From contig MLAK01001186.1 of assembly GCA_001839685.1 (NCBI GenBank), forward strand, positions 1 to 30,291: a stretch of 30,291 nucleotides of DNA, written 5' to 3'. Under the pieces are notes generated by a model. The model was not told the origin of the DNA. It did not search any database and worked only from the letters and a program-made list of their open reading frames with translations. Positions 17,503 to 26,554 of this stretch are shown here, piece after piece. Position numbers and translations under genes: made by a program. Origin of the DNA: Tritrichomonas foetus. Lineage: Eukaryota > Parabasalia > Tritrichomonadida > Tritrichomonadidae. Each line of letters opens with the position of its first letter. Within the stretch, counting starts at the first letter, position 1.

Positions 17503-20193
17503 ATGAACTCGAAGTGGGAAGTTAATGTCAATGATTTTAAAGATCTCAAAGGAAGATCACAAGAAAAGGGTGGCTACGGAATCGTTAAATTCGTTATTCA
17601 AAAATCCACAAATCGAAAATGCGCATTAAAAAAAACGACAGGAAGTCTTCTTGAAACTGAAGTTAAACGATCGTTCACTCGTGAAGTTGATTTACTTTCA
17701 AAATGCCAGCATCCAGCAATTGTTCCTTTTGTTGGTTTTTGCGAGAAAAATAATATTGGACATATTTATTTAGAATTAATTGAAAATGGCTCACTTTTTT
17801 CGTGTATTAAAAAAAGTCGTGAAGGCAAAAAAGATCCACTTTGGGATAAAACACACAAATTCATCATATCATATGGTGTTTGTGTTGCTATGGAGTTTTT
17901 GCATTCAATGAATAGAATTCATAGAGATTTGAAACCTGGAAACATTTTAATTGACTCTAACTATTATCCTTATGTTACAGATTTTGGTACATCAAAAGAA
18001 ATAAATAAAGCAATTCCAATCAACCAAACTTTGAGTATCACAACACCTGCAATCATGGCTCCTGAATTTATTGAAAATCCAGAATTATATTCAAATAGTC
18101 TGCCAATTGATGTTTATTCTTATGGAGTTACTCTCTACGAACTTTGGACAGAGATAGCACCATTTGCTAAATATGGGAACAACCCCTACAAAATCATTAA
18201 TGTTATTGCAAATGGTGAAAGACCCAACATTCCTGATTTCCTTGATGAAAAATGGGCAAATTTAATACAAAAGTGTTGGGGAGCTAATCCAACATCAAGA
18301 CCAACTTTCTCAAAAATTAAAGAAACATTGCTCCAAGAAGAATTTATTAAAGATCCGGAAATTGATTTCAAGGTATTTCAGTCTTACAAAGATTTAGTTA
18401 CTCCTGATGTAAAAATAGATACAGTTAAGGCTCCTCCACCAACTGAAGTAAAGCATGATTATGAGGAGACACCAATTGTCAAAAAGATGAAAGATGAAGC
18501 CGACAGTGGAAAACTTGAAGCACAACTTGATTATGCTATTGCCCTATATAAAGGTACATATGGACCAACTAACATTAATGGAGCGCTTGAATATTTCAAA
18601 AAAGTTTGTTCAAATACAAAATATACTAAAGAGACATTTCATAATATTGCTTTAGGTGAATATTATGCTGGATTGTGCTATGCAGAGTTAGAAGAATTCA
18701 AAACTGCCCTAACTCTTTTCAAAAGAGCTGTTAGTCATGGTGTTGCTGATGCAGCCTTCACTCTCGCCGAATTAATCTTTGATGGAAAAATTGAAGGCAA
18801 AAGTCCTGAGGAGTTAATTATGCTTTATCAAAAAGCTGCAGATGCTGATAACATTAAAGCTATAAATAAATTTGCTTTAATCACTTACTATGGTACAATT
18901 TCCAGGCCTAATAAACAACTAGCATTGAAATACTTCCAAAAAGGATCAGATCTTGGTGATCCAGATATGATGTATCTCTGGGCCATCCGCAATGAATATG
19001 GGCGTGATGTTGAAAAAAATATACCTGAAGCTATGAGACTCTATAAACTATCTGCTGATTTAGGATGTTCTGCTTCACAACTTGAATATGGACTTCATTT
19101 ATATAATGGTATTCATGTTGATCAAAATCATGATTTGGCAATGTATTATTTCGAGCTTGCAGCAAATCAAGAGAATCCAGAAGCACAACTTTATTTCTCT
19201 GTTATGTTGCAGTCCACAAGCCTTGAAGAATCTCGTGAATACCTTGAAAAAGCACGCAATGGAAATGATCCTAATGCTTGGGCAATATGTGGAAAATTGT
19301 TTGTTGATGCTGACATGATTGATGATGCAATTCCTTCTTTGTTTTATGGAATGCAACATGGCTCTATCACTGGAATGTTAACACTTGGAAACCTATGTGA
19401 AAAACATCCAGAGAGAGGTAATGCTGCTGATTTTTATGAAGCTGCAGCTAATCATTGTCATTGTTTGGATGAATCTGGATTTTTCACACCAATTCCTTAC
19501 AAAGTATTCCATTGTAAAAAATGCAACAAAGACATCTGTGAAGGATGCGCCAAACACTGTCATAAAGGCCACTCTGTGACTGAAAAAGGTGTTGATTGTG
19601 GATTCAAGTGTCAATGTGGTGCGGACGGATTCAAAGGACAATGTTCGGGAGAATTTGTTGGTAATGAATATTGTAATCAACACTTGTACCAATGCATAAC
19701 CTGTTGCACAAAGACTGACAATGAATTTATTTGCAAAGCATGCGCTGATAAATGTCATGCAGGACATAATGTCATTGATTGCGGAAGACAAAGGAATTTC
19801 TGCAGCTGTGGAATGTTCAAACTTCCATATAATTTCAAATGCAAGATTTTGGATTATGAGAGAGTTCGAAGAGATCCATATATTTGCTGCTCTTCTCAGA
19901 ATCATAAAAATTCCAGTATTAAACAAAGATGGCTTCAATGCATTACTTGTGGAGTTTATGGCGATCCGAGTCTTGGACTTTGTGAACCTTGCGCATACAC
20001 ATGTCATAGAGATCATATTGTGATTGATTGTGGTGTGAAGCAAGGATGTTGTTGTTGCTATAACCAATGCGCATGTGTATACAGTCACTTCAAAAACTGT
20101 GTCTTACTAAAAAAAGTATGTCCCACTTTTTTATGTACGTTTAGAATTTTTTATTTTTTTCTCTCTAGTTTTGATGACGAGAAAATATGCTGA
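17503..20193 (+). CDS. Protein kinase with Sel1 repeats and UBR-like zinc fingers, 3' end replaced by transposon
   Basis: The ATG at 17503 (TCA at -7) is preferred to an upstream TTG. Residues about 12-280 are a complete TKL-type protein kinase: Gly loop GGYGIV (23-28), Lys43, Glu61, HRD Asp142, DFG Asp160, then APE near 186-188. Residues about 320-650 are Sel1-like repeats, such as ALEYFKKV, ALTLFKRAVSHGVADAAFTLA and LALKYFQKGSDLGDPDMMYLW (in parts), a scaffold seen on many trichomonad kinases. From about 652 come three Cys/His modules with CxxC, CxxC, CHxxH and CxC spacing, resembling UBR-type zinc fingers that bind N-degrons in UBR ligases. After Cys-Val-Tyr (20080-20082) the frame enters a transposon end and gains 36 foreign residues before a stop. 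Kinase and Sel1 calls are secure; UBR identity is likely. Confidence 0.9.
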   Translation: MNSKWEVNVNDFKDLKGRSQEKGGYGIVKFVIQKSTNRKCALKKTTGSLLETEVKRSFTREVDLLSKCQHPAIVPFVGFCEKNNIGHIYLELIENGSLFSCIKKSREGKKDPLWDKTHKFIISYGVCVAMEFLHSMNRIHRDLKPGNILIDSNYYPYVTDFGTSKEINKAIPINQTLSITTPAIMAPEFIENPELYSNSLPIDVYSYGVTLYELWTEIAPFAKYGNNPYKIINVIANGERPNIPDFLDEKWANLIQKCWGANPTSRPTFSKIKETLLQEEFIKDPEIDFKVFQSYKDLVTPDVKIDTVKAPPPTEVKHDYEETPIVKKMKDEADSGKLEAQLDYAIALYKGTYGPTNINGALEYFKKVCSNTKYTKETFHNIALGEYYAGLCYAELEEFKTALTLFKRAVSHGVADAAFTLAELIFDGKIEGKSPEELIMLYQKAADADNIKAINKFALITYYGTISRPNKQLALKYFQKGSDLGDPDMMYLWAIRNEYGRDVEKNIPEAMRLYKLSADLGCSASQLEYGLHLYNGIHVDQNHDLAMYYFELAANQENPEAQLYFSVMLQSTSLEESREYLEKARNGNDPNAWAICGKLFVDADMIDDAIPSLFYGMQHGSITGMLTLGNLCEKHPERGNAADFYEAAANHCHCLDESGFFTPIPYKVFHCKKCNKDICEGCAKHCHKGHSVTEKGVDCGFKCQCGADGFKGQCSGEFVGNEYCNQHLYQCITCCTKTDNEFICKACADKCHAGHNVIDCGRQRNFCSCGMFKLPYNFKCKILDYERVRRDPYICCSSQNHKNSSIKQRWLQCITCGVYGDPSLGLCEPCAYTCHRDHIVIDCGVKQGCCCCYNQCACVYSHFKNCVLLKKVCPTFLCTFRIFYFFLSSFDDEKIC
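20082..20130 (+). repeat. Left terminal inverted repeat of the second transposon
   Basis: This 49-bp end pairs with 23595-23643 with three mismatches. Its reading frame joins the kinase frame, so the first part is translated as SHFKNCVLLKK. Confidence 0.9.
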
Positions 20194-21571
20194 CTCTCTT
20201 TCAATTGATGATTTAGCAAGAGCAGCCCATGAGCTTCTTGGACCACGGTATGCAAGCACCCTCAAAGGACATAACGAGCTTCGGAATTGTGATCATCGAT
20301 ATCAACAAATATCACAAATTTTTGAGATATTTAATAATTTCGAAGACATTATTTCAGCCAAAAGGCATGTCATCACATTATTTGGAATTAGCAGAAAAAT
20401 TTTTTCTCGAAGTCTTCAACAGTCCCAAAAAGACATGAAAAAAGATGGAAGACCTAAAATTTTAACTTCAGATCAGGAAAATGCAATTATTAACCAAATT
20501 CGAACAAATGCAGTATCGTCACATCCTTTATCTCAATGTGAAGTTTTAGACTTTGCTTTAGAAAATTTTGAAATAGCGCTATCCTATTCATGGTTACATT
20601 CTTTTATCAAAAGGCACAAAAGTGAAGTGATAAAAGCTACAGCTTCACCACAAGACTCTGCTCGCTTATTAATAAGACCTTCTACAATAACTGATTATAT
20701 TGATATATTAAAGAAAGAAGTGGCAGGTATTTGCATGGACCTGATATACAATTTTGATGAAATGGGAACATCCGAAAGGCATGAATCAAAAGTCAAAGAT
20801 GTTTTAATTCCAGCCGATATGAAAGGTCAAACCATTCATTACTCCATTAAAAGAAACCAAAAAAACATAACGCTTGTGGCATGCATTAATGGAGGCGGGG
20901 ATACCGTAATGCCACTTATAGTTGATCACAGATTAAAAATTCAACCTGAAGTTACTTCATCTGGTCTCCGGCTTGATGAAGATGTCATGATTAGAAGTTC
21001 AGAATCGGGTTTTGTCAACGAGGAGCTAATTATTGAATGGCTAAACAAAAGTGTTTTTAAACATATTAACGCTTCAAGGGAATGTTTAAACGATATGGAT
21101 CTTCCCGCCATAATGTTTTCTGACAATTGCTCCGCTCATACGACAGAAAGAATAAAGCAGATTTTTGCAGAAAATTTGGTAAAATTAATAACATTCCCGA
21201 GTAATTCCACTGGACTCTTTCAAATGTTAGATTTAGTAACATTTGGTATTTTAAAACGACGTAAAAAAGGTATTAAAACAGAATTCAAACAAAATTCTCA
21301 AGCTGATATAATAAATAAACTCATTCAGGCTTTTGAACAAGCAACAACAGGAAACACCAATCGTAAAGCTTTCTCGAGGGCTGGAATAAGACCATCAACT
21401 ACTAAATATCCATATGTTGCAATTATTGACGAAAAAGTACTCCTTGAATCAAAAAGTGTTAAAGAGATTTTTAAAAAATTTGAAGATTCAGAATTACCAG
21501 AAGCCAATAACAAAACAGTTGAATTTGGCTTTATAAACAAAGAATACTATGAAATAGAATTTCAAAAAAGG

Positions 21572-21572
21572 N
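21572..21572. other. Single N at the joint of the tandem transposon copies
   Basis: An ambiguous base sits exactly where copy one stops and copy two begins. Similar lone Ns occur at 23390 and 30141, both in repetitive DNA, which is what minimal-length scaffold gaps or unresolved consensus bases look like. Confidence 0.9.
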
Positions 21573-21577
21573 ATATA

Positions 21578-21626
21578 CAGTCACTTCAAAAACTGTGTCT
21601 TACTAAAAAAAGTATGTCCCACTTTT
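21578..21626 (+). repeat. Left end of the second tandem copy
   Basis: A repeat of 20082-20130, preceded by ATATA. It marks the start of the intact 2066-bp copy. Confidence 0.88.
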
Positions 21627-21669
21627 TTATGTACGTTTAGAATTTTTTATTTTTTTCTCTCTAGTTTTG

Positions 21670-23157
21670 ATGACGAGAAAATATGCTGACTCTCTTTCAA
21701 TTGATGATTTAGCAAGAGCAGCCCATGAGCTTCTTGGACCACGGTATGCAAGCACCCTCAAAGGACATAACGAGCTTCGGAATTGTGATCATCGATATCA
21801 ACAAATATCACAAATTTTTGAGATATTTAATAATTTCGAAGACATTATTTCAGCCAAAAGGCATGTCATCACATTATTTGGAATTAGCAGAAAAATTTTT
21901 TCTCGAAGTCTTCAACAGTCCCAAAAAGACATGAAAAAAGATGGAAGACCTAAAATTTTAACTTCAGATCAGGAAAATGCAATTATTAACCAAATTCGAA
22001 CAAATGCAGTATCGTCACATCCTTTATCTCAATGTGAAGTTTTAGACTTTGCTTTAGAAAATTTTGAAATAGCGCTATCCTATTCATGGTTACATTCTTT
22101 TATCAAAAGGCACAAAAGTGAAGTGATAAAAGCTACAGCTTCACCACAAGACTCTGCTCGCTTATTAATAAGACCTTCTACAATAACTGATTATATTGAT
22201 ATATTAAAGAAAGAAGTGGCAGGTATTTGCATGGACCTGATATACAATTTTGATGAAATGGGAACATCCGAAAGGCATGAATCAAAAGTCAAAGATGTTT
22301 TAATTCCAGCCGATATGAAAGGTCAAACCATTCATTACTCCATTAAAAGAAACCAAAAAAACATAACGCTTGTGGCATGCATTAATGGAGGCGGGGATAC
22401 CGTAATGCCACTTATAGTTGATCACAGATTAAAAATTCAACCTGAAGTTACTTCATCTGGTCTCCGGCTTGATGAAGATGTCATGATTAGAAGTTCAGAA
22501 TCGGGTTTTGTCAACGAGGAGCTAATTATTGAATGGCTAAACAAAAGTGCTTTTAAACATATTAACGCTTCAAGGGAATGTTTAAACGATATGGATCTTC
22601 CCGCCATAATGTTTTCTGACAATTGCTCCGCTCATACGACAGAAAGAATAAAGCAGATTTTTGCAGAAAATTTGGTAAAATTAATAACATTCCCGAGTAA
22701 TTCCACTGGACTCTTTCAAATGTTAGATTTAGTAACATTTGGTATTTTAAAACGACGTAAAAAAGGTATTAAAACAGAATTCAAACAAAATTCTCAAGCT
22801 GATATAATAAATAAACTCATTCAGGCTTTTGAACAAGCAACAACAGGAAACACCAATCGTAAAGCTTTCTCGAGGGCTGGAATAAGACCATCAACTACTA
22901 AATATCCATATGTTGCAATTATTGACGAAAAAGTACTCCTTGAATCAAAAAGTGTTAAAGAGATTTTTAAAAAATTTGAAGATTCAGAATTACCAGAAGC
23001 CAATAACAAAACAGTTGAATTTGGCTTTATAAACAAAGAATACTATGAAATAGAATTTCAAAAAAGGCAGATAGCACGTGAAAAAGCCAGAATGAAAAAG
23101 TCAACATGCATGAAATATCGCATAAAACCAAAAATACCTAAACTTGATAAAAAATGA
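21670..23157 (+). CDS. Pogo-like DDE transposase, intact copy
   Basis: A 495-residue transposase from the ATG at 21670 (one codon after an in-frame TTG). The N-terminal third carries two helical DNA-binding parts, around LSIDDLARAAHELLG and HVITLFGISRKIFSRSL, then the linker GRPKILT. The DDE_1 domain has Asp195 (NFDEMG), Asp317 (FSDNCSAH) and Asp353 (QMLDLVTFG), with 35 residues between the last two. The end is very basic (REKARMKKS). It cuts and moves DNA carrying the CAGTCACTTC ends. No stop or frameshift is seen, so it could be active. Nearest kin are pogo/Tigger/CENP-B-type transposases; it is a different family branch from the broken one at 2651-3966. TCA is not close to the start; the leader is T/C-rich (TTTTTTTCTCTCTAG). 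Confidence 0.92.
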   Translation: MTRKYADSLSIDDLARAAHELLGPRYASTLKGHNELRNCDHRYQQISQIFEIFNNFEDIISAKRHVITLFGISRKIFSRSLQQSQKDMKKDGRPKILTSDQENAIINQIRTNAVSSHPLSQCEVLDFALENFEIALSYSWLHSFIKRHKSEVIKATASPQDSARLLIRPSTITDYIDILKKEVAGICMDLIYNFDEMGTSERHESKVKDVLIPADMKGQTIHYSIKRNQKNITLVACINGGGDTVMPLIVDHRLKIQPEVTSSGLRLDEDVMIRSSESGFVNEELIIEWLNKSAFKHINASRECLNDMDLPAIMFSDNCSAHTTERIKQIFAENLVKLITFPSNSTGLFQMLDLVTFGILKRRKKGIKTEFKQNSQADIINKLIQAFEQATTGNTNRKAFSRAGIRPSTTKYPYVAIIDEKVLLESKSVKEIFKKFEDSELPEANNKTVEFGFINKEYYEIEFQKRQIAREKARMKKSTCMKYRIKPKIPKLDKK

Positions 23158-23594
23158 TGAAACCTTTAACTTTACTAACATGCCACAGTGCATTTAATAT
23201 AGTGGGAATGGTTCTTTCTTTGTGAACTTAAAATTAATTTATCAACTTTTATTTATTTATGCTTTAATTATAGATTTGAACGATGCTGCGACATTTTTTT
23301 TTAATAAATGGCCAAATTACCACCTTTTAATATTTTTAGTATCCTTTTAATGAAATAAAATTAATGTAATCATAAAATAAAGTATTATGNCTATATTTAA
23401 ATAATGAAATTAAAAAATTTTAAAAAATTGTAAAATTACATATTCTTAACTTTCATTTTTTTTTTTCCAAGATTTACCTTATATACATGAAGTTAGAATA
23501 TAAATAAAATAGTTATGCCATGTAAAATAGTTTAAAACAACAATGGAGTGAAAATTGAAAGCTTTTCAGACATCAAAAAAAAAATTACTTTTCT
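23158..23594. other. 3' non-coding part of the second transposon
   Basis: A+T-rich DNA between the transposase stop and the right inverted end, with T and A runs and a lone N at 23390. No gene is seen. Confidence 0.7.
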
Positions 23595-23643
23595 AAAAGT
23601 GGGACATACTTTTTTAAGTGGGACACAGTTTTTGAAGTGACTG
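23595..23643 (-). repeat. Right terminal inverted repeat of the second transposon
   Basis: Pairs with 20082-20130 (46 of 49 bases by eye) and holds two copies of AAGTGGGACA. TA (23644-23645) follows as target duplication. Confidence 0.9.
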
Positions 23644-23645
23644 TA

Positions 23646-23658
23646 TAACAACTCATGA
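23646..23658 (+). other. Severed 3' end of the kinase gene
   Basis: Removing the element and one TA joins the left codons TGT GTA TA to T AAC AAC TCA TGA, giving Tyr-Asn-Asn-Ser-stop in the kinase frame. The original protein would therefore end four residues after Val, at the TGA at 23656-23658. If the duplicated target is instead the outer TA, the stop lies a few codons later; either way the insertion is at the very end of the gene. Confidence 0.7.
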
Positions 23659-24033
23659 TTCAGATATAACTATATATTATTTGTGATTGTAAAAGCCTTT
23701 TTTGAATATTTATATTTATATATGTTGTTAAAATTGTATTGATATCACTTTACCAATCTATTGTAAATATGATTCACATTTTCCCGTAAAGATTTTTTGT
23801 GAAACAATCTCATTCAAGAATAGAAGCGAAGCTTTTTCTTTGTATTTGATTAATATTAATGAATTATTGATAATCTGACAGCAATAATTCATATAATTTT
23901 TATAAAAATAAAAGATAAAAACAAATTTCTATGAGTTTTTCATTTTTTAATCTAAACAAAAAACAAGCAAAAATACATATATAAAACTAAAACACAACAT
24001 AATAAAAATATATAACGCACATACATAATCGAC
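23659..24033. other. Gene-free spacer after the kinase locus
   Basis: About 375 bp of A+T-rich DNA between the severed kinase end and the 3' end of the TRIC-like gene. Nothing further is recognised. Confidence 0.6.
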
Positions 24034-24855
24034 TTATTTTGGTGGAATCCATGTCTTTCCGTAATAAGGAATAAATGATCCAAACACATTTTCGAATGTG
24101 CTCCACATGCGTGAATAGTATTCATCCCTTACATAATGACGGAGAACATTTAAAATAGATGAAAGCATAATTGTGATGAATTTAGCTGTTTCCAATGGCA
24201 GTACAACACTTGGGAAAAAACTTCCTGACTGCGTGATCCAATAATAAAACATTGCAGCAAGTGTGGCCTCAAAAAGTGCAGGTCCAGGACTTCTCACTTT
24301 TTGCAGCATGCAGCGTCCAATGAATGATATTTCAATTGCTTTTGCAGATGCAAATAAAACAGCAAAAACGATTTTATAAACCCAAAAATTGTATCTGTCT
24401 TGGGCGATATCGACTCCGAGGGTGGTTTCTCTGCCGGCATTGAGGCCAGCGAAGAAGGACAGGACCGGTGAAATTGATCTCGAGACGCGATAAATAATGT
24501 CGTATGGCGAAAAATTGAAGAGAAGCCAGATTAATAAATGAATTGGCGCTAAATATTGATCGGAAAGTAACGCAACCCTATTTGTAGTGAAATATGAACT
24601 GATGGAATCCGGAGTCGTAACCATAAGTAGCGAAAGTACTAACGAATAGAGAGGATTTCGAATTTTCAGTGACGATCGAACGAGATAGCAGCAGGTGGCA
24701 CTATCAATTATATAGAGAATCGGAAATCGAGGAAGAGAATTGATAAAATTGATCGAAGAATTGAAAGATGGAAAAGTAAAACATGTTAAATTCATTTGAT
24801 TCTTTTTTATATAACATGTCATTTTAAGATTTTCATATGATGAAGCACCTTTCAT
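24034..24855 (-). CDS. TRIC-like (TMEM38-type) membrane channel candidate
   Basis: A 273-residue multi-pass membrane protein with about six to seven hydrophobic segments. The order of motifs follows TRIC cation channels of the endoplasmic reticulum: NPLYSLVLSLLM, a loop with ISSYFTTN, then HLLIWLLFNFSPYDIIYR (the F-x-P-x-D-hhY motif of helix 3), a following segment with GLNAGRETTLGV in the place of the lipid-binding KEVxR region, and a late FEATLAAMFYY. If correct, it would balance charge during calcium release from stores. The Glu/Arg region is not a perfect match, so other multi-pass families remain possible. The start at 24855 has no TCA nearby but lies 20 bp from a 16-bp palindrome. Confidence 0.6.
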   Translation of the reverse strand: MKGASSYENLKMTCYIKKNQMNLTCFTFPSFNSSINFINSLPRFPILYIIDSATCCYLVRSSLKIRNPLYSLVLSLLMVTTPDSISSYFTTNRVALLSDQYLAPIHLLIWLLFNFSPYDIIYRVSRSISPVLSFFAGLNAGRETTLGVDIAQDRYNFWVYKIVFAVLFASAKAIEISFIGRCMLQKVRSPGPALFEATLAAMFYYWITQSGSFFPSVVLPLETAKFITIMLSSILNVLRHYVRDEYYSRMWSTFENVFGSFIPYYGKTWIPPK

Positions 24856-24874
24856 ATCGATTTATGTTATGAAC

Positions 24875-24890
24875 ATTTCACATGTGAAAT
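24875..24890. promoter_or_regulatory. 16-bp perfect palindrome upstream of the TRIC-like gene
   Basis: ATTTCACATGTGAAAT is a perfect palindrome with an E-box-like CACATGTG core, 20 bp from the ATG of the minus-strand gene. It could bind a dimeric factor; function is inferred only from symmetry and place. Confidence 0.4.
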
Positions 24891-25567
24891 TTTTCTTAGG
24901 CTGTTGAAAATAAGACACTGAGTGCATGTAAAGAGATATGCCATTGTACTATATGAAGTTCATCTTTTTAGGAAATTGTGTAGCTCCACCAATCCTTTCT
25001 GACACCCTGTATTCTTTGTGAAATCAAACACTAAAGTTAACTAACATGAAAGGATATTAGTGGAAATATGGAATTTAACTCACTACATTTTCACGAGGCA
25101 TTTATGTCTCATTAATATTAAGTTTATCTGCTTTCTTTTTGTTTCATCACAACTTCAAACATTTTTTCAACGTTTCACATCCATTTTTCGACTCTTTCCC
25201 AACTTTTGTAATGAATAAGAAAGTTTCATCAATGGTTGTATGGTTATATTATTCAGTTCTTTTGTTAGAACGATTCAATTGTTTTATCCTCCTTCATATC
25301 GTAGTCATTAGATCAAATCATTTCATCAATTGGGATTTTCAAATAATAAAAATCACAGATTCATAAAATACATCTTGATAATTCAGACATACACTAACTA
25401 ATTTCGTTAAACTATATTAAATGTTGGATATAATATGCATCAAATGATAATAATGGTATTAAATACATTTATATAACAAGAATCAAAATAGAATAGTCAA
25501 ACAAAGTTCGCTTTTTTAAAAAATAAGGAATATCTATATATTATCTATATATATATATATAGTTCGC
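24891..25567. other. Gene-free region with AT microsatellite
   Basis: No supported gene. A plus-strand frame at 25139-25366 begins only with TTG and has no family features. A TATC/TA microsatellite runs over 25531-25561, just past the 3' end of the SCAMP gene. Confidence 0.6.
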
Positions 25568-26554
25568 TTAAATTTGTGAATTTTGTCCATTCAGTACTTC
25601 TGTCATTACATCTGGATTTTCTGTAGCATAATTAGTTGCATATGCAGATGCTTCACCAAATGCGCTTCTTGAGAGTCCGTTAGTTTGATAATATCGATAA
25701 CATTTTAACCAATAAAATGCAATTCCTGCAACACAAACTGTAAAACACAAACTCACAAGAAGTGCAACAAATCCGATAAATCCATGACCACCAGCAAACA
25801 AATTAATCATTTGTATCCATCCAACAGAGCCACCATCATCAGTTCCAACCATATGCCATGACATCGTTAATCCCCAGATTCCGAAAGTTGTCAAAAAGCA
25901 GAAAAATTTAAGGCCTTTTCCATCTTTCACTGCGTTATAAAGAACAAAAAAGCTAAATTCAAAACTCATTGGAACAAAAGTAAACAAATAAACAGTCGAC
26001 AATACAATAATTGTGCCAACTGATGAAAGCGAGTCACCTGCAGCAATGCAGCATAAGCAGCCAATCCAGTTAGCTAAGTATGTAATTGCACAAAGCAAAA
26101 ATAGATATAACACTTGTTTGACAAGCGGCTGAATGTCGTTTGGTAAATCGCTTTCTTGATAATACTTCCAAATTTTTATATATGGTGGAAAGTTTTTCAC
26201 TTTGTTTTGATGATCGTCATCAATTGATGAACCGCCATGAGAAACAATACTTTCATGTTTGGCAATTTCTGCTTCTCTTCGTGAAAGCTCAGCTTCGCGT
26301 GCGGCGAGATCCGATTCGCTGATTGGAACCATTCCGATTACTGGATCTACAAAGACTGCTGAATTTGTAATTGGCGGTTTGAATTGGTCGGATTGAGAGT
26401 TGTTAGAATTGCTGAAACCGATTGAGTAATTTTGGGGATTTGAATTAGTTTGTTGAGTTGTGGTTTCTGGCGGCATATTAAATGATGACGGGGGATCATC
26501 GAGGGATATTGGCTCGGATTGGAAAGGATTGTAATTGCTGAGAGGATCGTCCAT
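25568..26554 (-). CDS. Secretory carrier membrane protein (SCAMP)
   Basis: A 328-residue SCAMP, a four-pass protein of Golgi, endosome and secretory vesicles that helps membrane recycling. The N-terminus has NPF at 9-11, the usual EH-domain-binding motif, then a Gln/Asn/Ser/Pro-rich stretch, then a charged helix AAREAELSRREAEIAKHE. The SCAMP domain follows with NFPPYIKIWKYY and four hydrophobic segments separated by short loops. The C-terminal tail is short and cytosolic. Length matches animal and plant SCAMPs (about 300-340). The start at 26554 is backed by TTCAAATTATG, TCA at -7. Only one NPF is seen, where animal forms have several. Confidence 0.92.
   Translation of the reverse strand: MDDPLSNYNPFQSEPISLDDPPSSFNMPPETTTQQTNSNPQNYSIGFSNSNNSQSDQFKPPITNSAVFVDPVIGMVPISESDLAAREAELSRREAEIAKHESIVSHGGSSIDDDHQNKVKNFPPYIKIWKYYQESDLPNDIQPLVKQVLYLFLLCAITYLANWIGCLCCIAAGDSLSSVGTIIVLSTVYLFTFVPMSFEFSFFVLYNAVKDGKGLKFFCFLTTFGIWGLTMSWHMVGTDDGGSVGWIQMINLFAGGHGFIGFVALLVSLCFTVCVAGIAFYWLKCYRYYQTNGLSRSAFGEASAYATNYATENPDVMTEVLNGQNSQI

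Larger units (their letters stand above)
20174..21640 (+). pseudogene. Truncated transposase of the first tandem copy
   Basis: The frame from the ATG at 20174 matches the full transposase of the next copy up to EFQKR, then reaches the N at 21572 and runs into the left end of the second copy before stopping at 21640. All three catalytic Asp residues (FDEMG, FSDNCSAH, QMLDL) are present, but the last 28 or so residues are replaced. One residue differs from the other copy: Val at codon 21053-21055 instead of Ala. If the join is an assembly error, this pseudogene does not exist. Confidence 0.8.
20082..23643 (+). mobile_element. Second pogo-like transposon, tandem copies, inserted in the kinase gene
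   Basis: The insertion is bounded by CAGTCACTTCAAAAACTG inverted ends and flanked by TA (20080-20081 and 23644-23645), as for pogo/Tigger elements. As assembled it holds a partial first copy (20082-21571), a single N at 21572, a few A/T bases, and a complete 2066-bp copy (21578-23643). The two copies match by eye except for one base (T at 21054, C at 22550). The N joint suggests either a scaffold join or a true tandem. The element is unrelated in its ends to the one at 2281-4346. Confidence 0.88.

Noticed and set aside
19393..20088. Long minus-strand frame of 231 residues
   Set aside because: It is the reverse shadow of the Cys/His-rich end of the kinase gene; the plus strand has clear zinc-finger spacing.
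21560..21580. Second transposon copy nested into the first as an ordinary insertion
   Set aside because: A nested insertion would leave the rest of the first copy after 23643, but kinase flank follows there instead.
2281..23643. Both transposons being exactly 2066 bp long, suggesting one family
   Set aside because: Their ends, inverted-repeat lengths (335 versus 49 bp) and transposases are different, so the equal length is taken as coincidence.
25139..25366. Plus-strand 75-residue frame
   Set aside because: The start is TTG, composition is low-complexity hydrophobic/aromatic, and it lies in a non-coding spacer.
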